From: JAKFWI01 sp031399165
GTDB lineage: Bacteria > Pseudomonadota > Alphaproteobacteria > Caulobacterales > Aquidulcibacteraceae
Length of the DNA stretch: 64,000 nucleotides
Assembly: GCA_031399165.1 (NCBI GenBank)
Contig: JANNOO010000038.1
Location: forward strand, 62,001 to 126,000
Reading direction: 5' to 3'
The position numbers were made by a program, and so were the translations under genes. Below the pieces are notes generated by a model. It saw nothing but the letters and a program-made list of their open reading frames with translations. It was not told where the DNA came from and searched no databases. This document shows, one piece after another, positions 32,394-41,488 of this stretch (the first letter of the stretch is position 1; the number at the start of each line of letters is the position of its first letter).

Positions 32394-32397
32394 ATGA

Positions 32398-32431
32398 ACT
32401 GATCCGTTCAGTGTAAACTGAAACGTATAGT
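32398..32431. promoter_or_regulatory. TetR operator between tetR copy 1 and the PerM gene
   Basis: ACTGATCCGTTCAGT, GTAA, ACTGAAACGTATAGT: a 15-4-15 imperfect palindrome with perfect TTCAGT/ACTGAA centre. It is nearly the same as the operator at 34401-34434. Confidence 0.6.
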
Positions 32432-32454
32432 ATAGCTTGTCGGGGATAATTGCA

Positions 32455-33720
32455 ATGGCGGATTTGGCGAATGAGGCGCCCTCACATTATCGAGACGTTT
32501 CCGGTGGTCGCGAGCGCTGGCTCGTGAGTCCCGGGCAAAGCGCCGCTCTTGGTGAGCGCGCGAAAAGGGAAGGGACGCCGGCCGATAAGCGGGGGGCTGG
32601 AAATCTTTCGCCCCTCCTGTTGGGCGTGGCGGCGGCGCTCGCGTTGCTTTACGTGCTGCGCGATATTGTCGTCCCGCTGTTCGTCGCCTTGCTGTTGCTG
32701 GCGTTGATCGACGGTCAGGTGCGTGGGCTGAAGCGGCATTGGCCAAGAGCTCCAAATTGGATGCTGACCTCGATCGCCGTCGCATCGGTGATCGCCGCGG
32801 TCGGCGCGTGCGTCGCAGTGCTACTACTCGGCGCAGGCGCTATCGTCGCGGACGCGCCGGTATTGTTGAGCCGGATTGACGGGATGCTCGCCGAATTGAG
32901 CCGCGCCTTGGGTGCAGTGCCCGTGAGTCTCAATGACTTTGTCGATCAGGGAGCCTTGATGGCGTTAGTGAAGCCTGCGGTTGCGAGTATTAGCAACCTG
33001 TTGGCGGGCGCCACGCTCATTATTCTCTATTTAGGCTTCATGCTGGCGTCGCGTCAGACGCTCGCGACCAAGGTCGCAAGTTTGGCGCGGACGCCTGATG
33101 GTGCAAGGCTGCTCCGCAACATGGTCGAGCGTATCGGTCAAGGCGCCAGAACCTACATGTGGGTTCAGACAGTCACCGGCGCGCTCTACGCGGGATGCAG
33201 TGGGCTCGTGCTCTATTGCATCGGTTTGGACAACGTCGCTTTCTGGACGATCCTGATTTTCCTGCTTTCGTATATCCCTATGCTTGGCGTCGCGATTGCG
33301 AGCACGTGTCTTGCGCTTTTTGCGCTGGTTCAGTTTTCCAGCTATTGGCAAGCGATCGCCGTGTTCGCAGCGGTGCAGGGGATTGCGTTCGTGGTGGGCA
33401 ATCTTGTGCTCCCCAAAATGCAAGCCGACAGCCAGAACATCGATCCGGCCGTTGGCATATTCTCGGTCGCCCTTTGGACACTGTTATGGGGTGTTCCCGG
33501 CGCATTTCTCGCTATTCCGCTGACCGCAATGGCGATGATCGTGTTTGCCCAGTTGGAGCAGACGCGGTGGGCGGCGGTGCTGATCTCGGATGACGGCGTG
33601 CCGGAACGCTATGCGCGGCGGAAGGCGAAATCCGACGCTTTTATAGGGTCTCGTTTCACCAAACCGATCGCGGCGCGTATCGGACGCATGCTCCACCGAG
33701 CGGGCGCGCAAGGCCGCTAG
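32455..33720 (+). CDS. AI-2E (PerM) family transporter
   Basis: A 421-residue membrane protein of the AI-2E/PerM family, with seven to eight helices and the family patterns LYVLRDIVVPLFVALLLLAL near residue 65 and YIPMLGVAIAS followed by VVGNLVLPKMQ in the middle. Members export small molecules or act as Na+/H+ antiporters. The first 50 residues are polar and may be cytoplasmic. ATG 32455 lies in a leader almost identical to that of the NodT gene. It is divergent from TetR copy 1 and convergent with copy 2 (4-base overlap). Confidence 0.85.
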   Translation: MADLANEAPSHYRDVSGGRERWLVSPGQSAALGERAKREGTPADKRGAGNLSPLLLGVAAALALLYVLRDIVVPLFVALLLLALIDGQVRGLKRHWPRAPNWMLTSIAVASVIAAVGACVAVLLLGAGAIVADAPVLLSRIDGMLAELSRALGAVPVSLNDFVDQGALMALVKPAVASISNLLAGATLIILYLGFMLASRQTLATKVASLARTPDGARLLRNMVERIGQGARTYMWVQTVTGALYAGCSGLVLYCIGLDNVAFWTILIFLLSYIPMLGVAIASTCLALFALVQFSSYWQAIAVFAAVQGIAFVVGNLVLPKMQADSQNIDPAVGIFSVALWTLLWGVPGAFLAIPLTAMAMIVFAQLEQTRWAAVLISDDGVPERYARRKAKSDAFIGSRFTKPIAARIGRMLHRAGAQGR

Positions 33721-34397
33721 CGGGAGGCGTAGCCCTCCAAAAAAGCATCGACGGCCAGCCGCACATTGATCTCGATCTGTCTCGCGCTCGGCGCCGGCGA
33801 GAGGCCCATGAGCATATCGCGCAATATCTTTCCGAAGCACAATTCGTAGAAGTGCGTGAGTGCGAACTGCGGATCGCCCGTTCTAACAATGTCACGGGCC
33901 ACGGTCGCCTCAAAAGCGGGCTTAGCCACTGCAGCCAAGGTTGCGCCAGCGCGGGTGTCATGAAGCGCGCGCGCGATCTCGGGAAAGCGCGTGGCTTCGG
34001 CGATAGCAAGCCGCTGTAGCGCAATCGCTGGGGGCGAGGTGATCTGGCGCGAGGCGATCCGGCCAAGTTGGGCAAGCCATGTGCGCAGATCGTCTGCCTG
34101 CGGCAGCTCGGTCATCGCCGAGCGAATAGCTTGGAGCAGGTCCTCGACGACGGCGAGTAGTAGTTCGTCCTTTGAACGGAAATGCGCATAGACCGTCGTC
34201 TTCGACACGCCTGAACGCGCCGTAATTTTGTCCATGGAAGTTCCCGCATAGCCCAGGGCGAAAAACGTCGCCCTGGCGGCGGCGATGATCTCGGCCCGCT
34301 TGCGATCGCGCCGGCTCGGAGCCGCGGCCGCGCTACCCGCTGAATTGTTTGTACTGGACCGTGTAGTTTTTGCTTGACGCCTGGATTTCGCTTGCAT
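33717..34397 (-). CDS. TetR family repressor (copy 2)
   Basis: A 226-residue TetR protein, paralogous to copy 1 over its whole length: helix-turn-helix FFALGYAGTSMDKITARSGV, SKTTVYAHFRSKDELL, ligand domain ending AVDAFLEGYASR. It is divergent from the NodT-EmrA-EmrB efflux operon by 60 bases with the operator 34401-34434 between. It is the likely repressor of that operon; the inducer is unknown. The basic N-terminal arm is shared with copy 1. Confidence 0.88.
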   Translation of the reverse strand: MQAKSRRQAKTTRSSTNNSAGSAAAAPSRRDRKRAEIIAAARATFFALGYAGTSMDKITARSGVSKTTVYAHFRSKDELLLAVVEDLLQAIRSAMTELPQADDLRTWLAQLGRIASRQITSPPAIALQRLAIAEATRFPEIARALHDTRAGATLAAVAKPAFEATVARDIVRTGDPQFALTHFYELCFGKILRDMLMGLSPAPSARQIEINVRLAVDAFLEGYASR

Positions 34398-34400
34398 AGA

Positions 34401-34434
34401 ACTGTACCGTTCAGTGTGAACTGAACCGTATAGT
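34401..34434. promoter_or_regulatory. TetR operator upstream of the efflux operon
   Basis: ACTGTACCGTTCAGT, GTGA, ACTGAACCGTATAGT: 13 of 15 arm positions are complementary. The right arm includes a TATAGT that could be the -10 of the efflux promoter, so binding would block it. Confidence 0.65.
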
Positions 34435-34457
34435 GTGGATTATCGGGGATAATTGCA

Positions 34458-35900
34458 ATGCCGGACTTCATCATAGGGACGAGGAGATTGAGAGGCCTCT
34501 TGGCGATCGCCGCCTCCACCATCGCCTTGTCGGCCTGTGTGCCAACCATGGCCGATCGGCCGAGTTTGGTCGCCGCAGCAGCGCTAAGCTCAAACCAGAG
34601 CCTCGCCGCGCCGGTGCAGGCCTGGCCAGAGGCAGGCTGGTGGCGGGCATACGCCGATCCGCAACTAGACAATCTGATCATTGAAGGCCTTGCTGACAGC
34701 CCCTCGCTTGCGATCGCGGCGTCGCGTGTGCGCCAGGCGGAGGCCGCGCTCGGCCAATCCCGCTCGACCTTGCTTCCCTCAGTGAATGGCGAGGCCTCAG
34801 TCGGCAGCGTTCAGCGCAGCGCCAACGCAATGGGTTTGCCGGACGCGTTTACCGGGTTGGTTGATACCGACTGGAATACCGAAGGCCGCGTTGCCTTAAG
34901 CCTCAATTATCAGCTCGATTTCTTTGGTCGCAATCGCGCCGCGATCGCGGCCGCGACGTCGCAAGTCGAGGCAGCGCGTGCGGAAGCGGCGGCCGCGCGG
35001 CTGCAGCTTTCGACCGCAATCGCTCAGACCTATTCGGAATTCGTACGGCTTTCCGCCGAGAACGACGCCGCAAGGCGTATCGTTGAGCTGCGCCAAGACA
35101 GCGAACGTCTGGTCCGGCAACGTGTTGGCGCTGGGCTCGAGCACAACGGCCAACTAGCCCAGGCGCGCGCGGAAACAGCGGCGGCCCGCGCGACCGTTGC
35201 TGAACTTGACGGCGCGGTGCTGAGAACACGCCATGCATTGGGTGCGCTGCTCGGCAAGGGGCCCGATCGCGGGCTGGCGATTGCAGCGCCGAAGACGATA
35301 ACGCTTCACGCCTTTGGCCTTCCGGCCGATGCAGGAATCGAGCTTGTGGGCCGGCGCCCTGACATTGTCGCGGCGCGGACGCGCGTGGAAGCGGCGGCGC
35401 GCCGCATCGATGTAGCGCGGGCCGATTTTTATCCAAACATCAATCTCGTTGCGATCGTCGGTCTGCAATCGATCGGTCTCGACTCGCTCTCGTCGGCCGG
35501 CTCGGGCTTTGGACAAGTAGGGCCAGCGATCAGCTTACCGATCTTCTCGGCCGGCCGTTTGAAAAACGCCTATCGCGGCGCTCACGGCCAGTATGACGAA
35601 GCGGTTGGTCTCTACAATCAAACGCTGATCGATGCGCTGCGCGACGTCGCCGATGCGCTCTCCGATCAGCAGGCGCTCGACGCACAACGCGCTGCGTCGC
35701 GCGAAGGCGTCGCCGCCGCCGAGGATGCTTATCGTGTTGCGCGTCTTCGCTATGGGCAGGGCCTATCGACCTACATCGACGTGCTCACCATCGAAAACCG
35801 CTTGGTCGAGCAACGCCTGAACCTCACGCGTCTCGAATCCCGAGCGTTCACCCTCGACGTCGCGCTCGTACGCGCGCTCGGCGGCGGCTTTCAATCTTAA
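34458..35900 (+). CDS. Outer-membrane efflux lipoprotein, NodT family
   Basis: A 480-residue outer-membrane factor (TolC-like, NodT/OprM branch). The lipobox is LSAC with Cys at residue 27. The two OEP domains are visible: WWRAYADPQLDNLIIEGLAD at residues 60-80 and GRRPDIVAARTRVEAAARR at about 300, with long helices (AATSQVEAARAEAAAARLQL). It forms the exit duct of a tripartite pump with the EmrA- and EmrB-like proteins that follow, 14 bases and 28 bases later. The ATG has the same leader as the PerM gene. Confidence 0.92.
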   Translation: MPDFIIGTRRLRGLLAIAASTIALSACVPTMADRPSLVAAAALSSNQSLAAPVQAWPEAGWWRAYADPQLDNLIIEGLADSPSLAIAASRVRQAEAALGQSRSTLLPSVNGEASVGSVQRSANAMGLPDAFTGLVDTDWNTEGRVALSLNYQLDFFGRNRAAIAAATSQVEAARAEAAAARLQLSTAIAQTYSEFVRLSAENDAARRIVELRQDSERLVRQRVGAGLEHNGQLAQARAETAAARATVAELDGAVLRTRHALGALLGKGPDRGLAIAAPKTITLHAFGLPADAGIELVGRRPDIVAARTRVEAAARRIDVARADFYPNINLVAIVGLQSIGLDSLSSAGSGFGQVGPAISLPIFSAGRLKNAYRGAHGQYDEAVGLYNQTLIDALRDVADALSDQQALDAQRAASREGVAAAEDAYRVARLRYGQGLSTYIDVLTIENRLVEQRLNLTRLESRAFTLDVALVRALGGGFQS

Positions 35901-35914
35901 AAGGAGGACTACCC

Positions 35915-36892
35915 ATGTCTGAAGCTATTAATCTTCTCGACCGCCCTGATGCGCCAAGCGCAGACTTCCATCCGGCAACAGAGCCAGAACGGCCTGCGGA
36001 AGAGCCGGGCGCGACACATGCAGCGCCCAAATCGAAACGGAAAACCCTGTTCATGGGGTTGGCGGCTGTCATCGCTGTTCTTGGCGGGGGCGCCTATGCC
36101 TACGATACTTTGGTCGCGTCGCGCCATGTTGTGACCGACAACGCTTATGTCGGCGCCGACATCGCTCAAGTGACGCCGCTGATTGGCGGACCCGTGCGCG
36201 AGGTCCTCGTTCAAGACACCCATGCCGTAAAGCGCGGCGATGTTCTGGTCCGTCTCGACAACACTGACGCGCGGCTGGCGCTTGATAGCGCACGGGGACG
36301 CCTCGCAGCTGCCGAGGCTGACCGGCAAAAGGCCCAGATTGATCTGCGTCGACGCGAAGCGTTGGCCGCGTCCGGCTCTGTGTCCGGAGACGATCTCACC
36401 GCCGCTCGCAACGCGCTTAACGTGGCGAACGCCACGCAGCGGATTGCCCGCGCCGAGCGCGATCAAGCGCAGGTCAATCTTGAACGCACGGTTATACGCG
36501 CGCCAGTCGACGGCGTGATCTCGCGCCGACAGGTGCAAATTGGTCAGCGTGTGCAGCCCGGCGCGATGCTGATGGTCGTGACGCCAGTCCAGGACGTTTA
36601 TGTCGACGCCAATTTCAAGGAAACGCAACTGGCCAAGGTCAAGTCCGGACAACCTGTAAAGTTGGCGTCTGAACTCTATGGCGAGCACGTTGAGTTTCAC
36701 GGGCGCGTTGTGGGGTTCTCCGGGGGCACCGGCGCCGCCTTTGCCGTTGTTCCGGCGCAGAACGCCACGGGCAATTGGATCAAGGTCGTGCAGCGTCTGC
36801 CAGTGCGCATTGCGCTCGATCCAAAGCAACTCGCCGAGCACCCGCTGCGTGTTGGGCTCTCAATGGAAGTTGACATCGACGTCTCCAAGTAA
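35915..36892 (+). CDS. HlyD/EmrA family membrane-fusion protein
   Basis: A 325-residue periplasmic adaptor. A polar start of about 45 residues precedes one membrane helix (TLFMGLAAVIAVLGGGAYAY); the lipoyl half-motifs DNAYVGADIAQVTPLIGG and VNLERTVIRAPVDGVIS flank a coiled-coil hairpin (residues 105-175). A barrel domain (QDVYVDANFKETQLAKVKSGQ) follows. This is the EmrA-type layout, for an MFS pump. It starts after AAGGAGG. It links the EmrB-like transporter to the outer-membrane factor. Confidence 0.92.
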   Translation: MSEAINLLDRPDAPSADFHPATEPERPAEEPGATHAAPKSKRKTLFMGLAAVIAVLGGGAYAYDTLVASRHVVTDNAYVGADIAQVTPLIGGPVREVLVQDTHAVKRGDVLVRLDNTDARLALDSARGRLAAAEADRQKAQIDLRRREALAASGSVSGDDLTAARNALNVANATQRIARAERDQAQVNLERTVIRAPVDGVISRRQVQIGQRVQPGAMLMVVTPVQDVYVDANFKETQLAKVKSGQPVKLASELYGEHVEFHGRVVGFSGGTGAAFAVVPAQNATGNWIKVVQRLPVRIALDPKQLAEHPLRVGLSMEVDIDVSK

Positions 36893-36920
36893 CGCTCCAA
36901 CCGACGCCAGGGGAAATCTC

Positions 36921-38471
36921 ATGTCCATTACAGCAACGGCGCGGCACGCGCCTGAATTGGCCAAGCCGTTGACTGGCGTCATGCTCATCGCTGCGGCCAT
37001 TGCGATCGGGCTTGGCAACTTTCTGGTAGTGCTCGACACCACCATCGCCAACGTCTCTGTGCCGACCATCGCGGGCGCGCTCGGCGTCTCTTCTTCGCAA
37101 GGGACGTGGGTGATCACCTCCTACGCGGTCGCAGAAGCCATTACCGTGCCGCTGACAGGGTGGCTGGCAAACCGCTTCGGCGCCCAGCGCGTCTTCATCA
37201 CCTGCTATCTCGCCTTTGCGGTCCTTTCACTGTTCTGCGGGCTTGCAAACTCGATGGGCGCGCTGATCGGCGGGCGAGTTCTCTTGGGCCTGGTCGGCGG
37301 GCCGATCATGCCGCTCTCGCAGATGCTGCTGTTGCGCATATTCCCGAAAGAGCAGGCGACGTTTGCGACCGTGATCTGGGCGATGACCACTTTGATTGGT
37401 CCAGTGGCGGGCCCGATCCTCGGCGGCATCATTTGCGACAGCATTGGCTGGGAATGGATCTTCTTCATCAAGGTGCCGATCGCGCTCGCCGGCGGACTTA
37501 CCGTGTTCTACATGTTGCGCGGTCAAGCCGACCCAACCATGCGCGCCACGATCGACAAGATCGGCCTCATCCTGCTCGTTATCTGGGTCGCCGCGTTGCA
37601 GATCATGCTGGACGAAGGGCGCAATCACGACTGGTTTGAGTCTGAGGAAATTCGCATCCTCGGCGTGATCGCGGCCATTGGCTTTGCCGCCTTCGTCATC
37701 TGGGAGCTGACCGAGAAGAACCCCATTGTCGATTTGAGGATCTTCCGCCACCGCGGTTTCACCGCAGCAGCCACGACCTATGCCGTGGGATTCGGCGCCT
37801 TCTTCGCTAGCCTTGTTATCGTGCCGCTCTGGCTTCAGTCGAACATGGGCTACACCGCGACCTGGGCCGGCTACGCGACCGGCATCATGGGCATCCTGGC
37901 CGTCGTCTGCTCGCCGATCGTCGGCAAAGCGGTGGAAAAGTACGATCCCAGATTGATCGTCTTTCTCGGGATCGTCGGCTTTGGCCTGATCATGGTGTGG
38001 CGTATGGGATTCAGTTCCGACGTCACCTTCCTGCAGATGGCTCTGCCCACACTCATCTCCGGTGTGTTCATGGTGATGTTCTTCGTGCCGGTGACGGGAC
38101 TGGCGATGGCGAGCGTCGATCCTTCCGAGCAAGCCAACGCGGCGGGCATGTCGAACTTCATGCGCACGCTCGCAGGCGCCTTCGCCACTTCGCTGGTGCA
38201 AACCGGTTGGTCCAATGCAGCGCGGGAAAATCAGACAGAGCTCGCCGGCGCTATGCATAACGACAATATCGCTCTTGAGGGCCTGACCGCGGGCGGCGTC
38301 CCGCACGACGCCGCCACCCAGGCCCTGACAGGCGTCGTGGAAAGCCAGAGCATCATGCTGGCGACGCTAAACATGTTCGGGGTGATCGCCGTCTGCCTGT
38401 TCGTCGCGGGCATGATCATCTGGTTGGTGCCCAAGCCCAAGGGTCCGATCGACACCAGTGGCGCCCATTGA
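36921..38471 (+). CDS. EmrB-type multidrug efflux transporter (MFS, DHA2)
   Basis: A 516-residue MFS transporter of the 14-helix DHA2 family. Marks: the N-terminal LDTTIANVSVPTIAGALGVS with the conserved Asp/Thr, WVITSYAVAEAITVPLTGWL followed by RFGAQRVF (motif A), and the helix-5 GPVAGPILGGII. It exports drugs or lipophilic compounds by proton antiport, together with the EmrA- and NodT-like proteins. ATG 36921 has AGGGGAAA upstream and starts at the cytoplasmic N-terminus; the open frame reaches back into the emrA gene. Confidence 0.92.
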   Translation: MSITATARHAPELAKPLTGVMLIAAAIAIGLGNFLVVLDTTIANVSVPTIAGALGVSSSQGTWVITSYAVAEAITVPLTGWLANRFGAQRVFITCYLAFAVLSLFCGLANSMGALIGGRVLLGLVGGPIMPLSQMLLLRIFPKEQATFATVIWAMTTLIGPVAGPILGGIICDSIGWEWIFFIKVPIALAGGLTVFYMLRGQADPTMRATIDKIGLILLVIWVAALQIMLDEGRNHDWFESEEIRILGVIAAIGFAAFVIWELTEKNPIVDLRIFRHRGFTAAATTYAVGFGAFFASLVIVPLWLQSNMGYTATWAGYATGIMGILAVVCSPIVGKAVEKYDPRLIVFLGIVGFGLIMVWRMGFSSDVTFLQMALPTLISGVFMVMFFVPVTGLAMASVDPSEQANAAGMSNFMRTLAGAFATSLVQTGWSNAARENQTELAGAMHNDNIALEGLTAGGVPHDAATQALTGVVESQSIMLATLNMFGVIAVCLFVAGMIIWLVPKPKGPIDTSGAH

Positions 38472-38511
38472 CCGGGGCGCCGACAGAACACTTGGATCAA
38501 GGAGAATCAAC

Positions 38512-38994
38512 ATGACCGCGCAACAGCCGGTAAGCACTCTGTTTCCAAATATCCTGACGTCTGACACACGCTCGGCGTTGCTAAGACAAGCTGCGAACGC
38601 GCGAGAAAATCGCTCGGCGGATTCCGAAAGCGGGCCCACTGCGTTCCTTTCGTACTCGCGAAAGGACCACGTAGTCGCGTGGTCGCTCGCCATCGCGCTG
38701 GACGCTCTGGGCTATCGACTCGTGATTGACCGCATCTCGCTCCATTCTGGAGATAACTGGCGCGACAAACTGAAGAACGCGATCGATACCTGCGACGTTT
38801 TCGTCCTGGTTTGGGGACGGCATGCCCGGCGCAGCCCGCACATGGAATGGGAAGTGGATTGTGCAAGGTCGCGGTTATTCAACGGCCGCCCGATGCTGTT
38901 CCTGCCGGTGCCGATCGACTCCTTGTCTCGCGCGCCCATCCCGCCGGGACTGGATCACTTGCATTTCCCTGAACCGCCTTACGCGTGGCATTGA
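38512..38994 (+). CDS. TIR-domain protein
   Basis: A 160-residue protein consisting of a 50-residue polar N-terminus and one TIR domain: TAFLSYSRKDHVVAWSLAIAL (box 1), GYRLVIDRISLHSGDNW (BB loop), NAIDTCDVFVLVWG, and RRSPHMEWEVDCARS, where the second Glu aligns with the catalytic Glu of NAD-cleaving TIR enzymes. It follows emrB by 40 bases with a good AAGGAG, so it may be in the efflux operon. No adaptor (STAND, prokaryotic Argonaute, ThsA) lies next to it. Whether it is an immune effector, a secreted NADase or a signalling partner is open. Confidence 0.85.
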   Translation: MTAQQPVSTLFPNILTSDTRSALLRQAANARENRSADSESGPTAFLSYSRKDHVVAWSLAIALDALGYRLVIDRISLHSGDNWRDKLKNAIDTCDVFVLVWGRHARRSPHMEWEVDCARSRLFNGRPMLFLPVPIDSLSRAPIPPGLDHLHFPEPPYAWH

Positions 38995-39121
38995 GGCAAC
39001 CCCGATGCAAGCCCTCGTGTCTCTGCAAAGCCTTCATCCCCAGTTGCTGACACATGCATTAGCTGCTGCTGCCGCTTCGCTATTCGACAGCACACTCACT
39101 TTTATACTTAGAGGCTTATAA

Positions 39122-40318
39122 ATGTCCGACGTCAGACCGCTGTTTCTCCGCAGCGTCGCTTTGGCGGCATTTGCGACTTGTTTGTCCTCGACCGCCTTCG
39201 CCGAGCAAGCGACAGCGCCGCTTCTCCTCGCGATTGAGAATGACAGCTTCACCGCCTCGGCCGACGCCTCTCCCAATGGCGTCGGATCGGCCTGGGAAAG
39301 CCGGCGCGCCGATTCATTTGACGATCCAGCGAACGACTGCCTGTGCTTTTCCGTTGCGACTCCCAACGAGAAAACAACCGGCGCGCTCTCCGTGACGATT
39401 GAGAATGACTCCTTCACGGGCTCCGACGACGCCTATTCCAATGGCGTTGGACTGACGTGGACCAGCCGAAACACAGAGACGCTATCGTCCGGCAATCCAG
39501 TGCGCGCATGGGCGAACGCGTGGTCGGTTATGCCTGGGGTCGCACAGCCAACTGAGCGCTACGTTTCGCTGAGCATCGCTCAAGAGATTCACACGCCCGA
39601 AGACATTACGCTCGAATCCCCGCCGCTGGACGACAGGCCCTATGCGGGAATTCTCTATCTGGACGCTGTGGTCTATCGCCGGTCGCCGCGCATGAACGAC
39701 GCCTGGACGTTGCGGGTCGGCGTGGTGGGTCCAGCGTCGCACGCGGACGACACCCAGATTTGGTTTCACGATCTAATCGGAGCGGATAAGCCGCAAGGCT
39801 GGCGCACGCAATTGCCAAACGAGGTCATTGTCAACCTGGGCTACACGGCGAATTTCGCTGGGCCAGCGGGTGAGATTACTGACAATGTAAGCTGGCGCAT
39901 CACGCCAACAATCACAGCTGAAGCGGGAACCTACGCAACAATCGTGGGGGCGGGCGCCTTATTCGAGTTTGGATATAACCTGCCGCGCTCGGCTCAGAGT
40001 GTGAGTTCGCTGCGCAATGGCCTCAATGCAGCGAGCATCGTAGGCTGGGGCGAAGACGAAACTGCATTGTCCGTGTCAGGAAATATTGGACTCGCTGGAT
40101 ACGCGGTCGAGCGCTTCCTTCCGCTGGACGGGACGTTCTTCAGGGATAGCCGGTCTGTTGAATACGATCCTACCATCGCCGTTATCACGGTTGGCGCGAC
40201 TGTTCGTTACGCAGACTATGCTGTCAACTTCAATGTCGCTTTCAGTGAAGGCAGCATAGTGGGCCATGGCGACGTCGTCGAATTCGGGGCGCTGACGCTG
40301 TCTAAGCGATTCAGGTGA
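39122..40318 (+). CDS. LpxR-like lipid A deacylase/outer-membrane protein with repeated N-terminal motif
   Basis: A 398-residue protein with a signal peptide (ending SSTAFA) and a beta-barrel of the LpxR family (DUF2219), which removes 3'-acyloxyacyl chains from lipid A. The catalytic-type ENDSFTGSDDAYSNGVG is present at residues 93-109, followed by DRPYAGILYLDAVVY. A second, weaker copy of the same motif (ENDSFTASADASPNGVG) lies 55 residues earlier, a feature I do not know in family members. ATG 39122 overlaps no other gene. It follows TIR by 127 bases. Enzyme activity is inferred from the family. Confidence 0.85.
   Translation: MSDVRPLFLRSVALAAFATCLSSTAFAEQATAPLLLAIENDSFTASADASPNGVGSAWESRRADSFDDPANDCLCFSVATPNEKTTGALSVTIENDSFTGSDDAYSNGVGLTWTSRNTETLSSGNPVRAWANAWSVMPGVAQPTERYVSLSIAQEIHTPEDITLESPPLDDRPYAGILYLDAVVYRRSPRMNDAWTLRVGVVGPASHADDTQIWFHDLIGADKPQGWRTQLPNEVIVNLGYTANFAGPAGEITDNVSWRITPTITAEAGTYATIVGAGALFEFGYNLPRSAQSVSSLRNGLNAASIVGWGEDETALSVSGNIGLAGYAVERFLPLDGTFFRDSRSVEYDPTIAVITVGATVRYADYAVNFNVAFSEGSIVGHGDVVEFGALTLSKRFR
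39217..39462 (+). repeat. 165-base-offset internal duplication in the LpxR-like gene
   Basis: Two copies (about 39217-39297 and 39382-39462) share GATTGAGAATGAC and the downstream CCAATGGCGT, giving a 165-base (55-codon) offset. Both encode the ENDSFT catalytic-type motif; the second is closer to consensus. Confidence 0.65.
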
Positions 40319-40708
40319 GTCTCCTCTCGCCGAGAGATCCATCGCGCCCTGGCGCGGCGCAGCATACCGGAGCCTATGTTGACGTTGCATCGTCCGAAAT
40401 ATGAAAAGGCGTCGCTGTCGATCACTGGTGGTGAACCGGAAGGCCTAATATGTACGAACGAATGGCCATGCGTCGCCGCCAGATTGCGCCACCTTCGCAA
40501 TTGGCGCGAAGCCAATTTATGTTCCACTGGGTTGCATGCGATCCAGAACGGCCGAAGAAGGCGCGCCGTGAAGCGTTGCACCTGCCGTCGCCGCCGCGCA
40601 TACCAGCCCTCTGGCGGCCGGGTAAACGTTGGCGCGTAGACCGCCATCGCTCCCAGTGGTCGCGCATTGCGTCCTCTGCGGGATATCAGAATCTGACATT
40701 GCGCGGCT
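40319..40708. other. Intergenic region downstream of the LpxR-like gene
   Basis: About 390 bases between converging genes. It holds GC-rich short hairpins but no gene I can support: frames on both strands look Arg-rich and lack Shine-Dalgarno sequences or family similarity. No inverted terminal repeats or transposase pieces were seen. Confidence 0.4.
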
Positions 40709-41443
40709 TTAGCGCGTCGGAGCCGGTTTGGAGCGAGTTTCGTCGTTCGGCAGAGCAATGCCAACACGCTTTCGGGATTGGGGGCCCGCCTTCTCCAAAT
40801 TGTCTAATATCACGTGTGCGGCGTCCTCGTAGTAGATGGTCATGCGCGGCACCGCCTGTTTGAAGGCGAGCGCAAGCGCGATGGGGGGAAGCATACGCGT
40901 AAAATGCGGACGCGGCGTCGGCCAGATCTCCGTTGAGACGAGGAGACCTTCAGTCGCCTTTCCATCGCGCGCGTCTATCATCGGTCCCGGGCAAAGCATG
41001 GACCAATCGAGTTGAGTGGCGCCCACGGCTTGGTAATTTGTCCGATGCGCTTCGTAGAATTTCGGAACGCCGGGCAGATCGAGCGTGCAGGCGCCGGTGC
41101 CGGGCACGTCCAGCAGGGCCGCGCCGCCAAAGAGCCAGAACCGGCCGCCATGACCGAGCGCGGCGTCGGCGGCGCGAATGACGCCAGCCGCCAACGCTGT
41201 GAACGCTTCACCATCCGCCACATTGCCGGCGGCGTTGATCACAACATCATGACCGCTGAGCGCCTCCGTGAGCGCGGCGTGGTCCGCGAGCGAGACGTTG
41301 CGGGCAGACAGGCGAGCGTGCGCGGGATCAGCGATTTTTGCCGGATTGCGCGCTAGCGCGGTAACGTCGTGACCGCGCGTAAGCGCGGATCGCACGAGTG
41401 CGCGACCGCTATTGCCAGCCGCTCCAAGAACGCAGATTTTCAT
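40709..41443 (-). CDS. NAD(P)-binding (NmrA/SDR-atypical) protein
   Basis: A 244-residue Rossmann-fold protein. KICVLGAAGNSGRALVRSAL is the glycine-rich nucleotide loop, followed by TALARNPAK and VVINAAGN. It lacks the YxxxK catalytic pair of classic SDRs, so it may be a redox sensor or an atypical reductase. ATG 41443 has GGGAGAG upstream. It follows the TetR gene by 45 bases on the same strand and both are divergent from the DyP operon. Confidence 0.82.
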   Translation of the reverse strand: MKICVLGAAGNSGRALVRSALTRGHDVTALARNPAKIADPAHARLSARNVSLADHAALTEALSGHDVVINAAGNVADGEAFTALAAGVIRAADAALGHGGRFWLFGGAALLDVPGTGACTLDLPGVPKFYEAHRTNYQAVGATQLDWSMLCPGPMIDARDGKATEGLLVSTEIWPTPRPHFTRMLPPIALALAFKQAVPRMTIYYEDAAHVILDNLEKAGPQSRKRVGIALPNDETRSKPAPTR

Positions 41444-41488
41444 TGAACTCTCCCATGGGCGGTTCGAGTGCGGGCTTGTCATCGTCGG

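Noticed and set aside
37227..38306. 359-codon minus-strand frame under emrB
   Set aside because: His/Asp/Arg-rich antisense shadow; no family motif.
39005..39121. 38-codon frame before the LpxR-like gene (MQALVSLQSLHPQ...)
   Set aside because: It has no Shine-Dalgarno sequence or conserved look; could be a leader peptide but nothing supports it.
40450..40863. Arg-rich plus-strand frame of 137 codons
   Set aside because: It runs through the NmrA-like gene on the other strand and has no family similarity.
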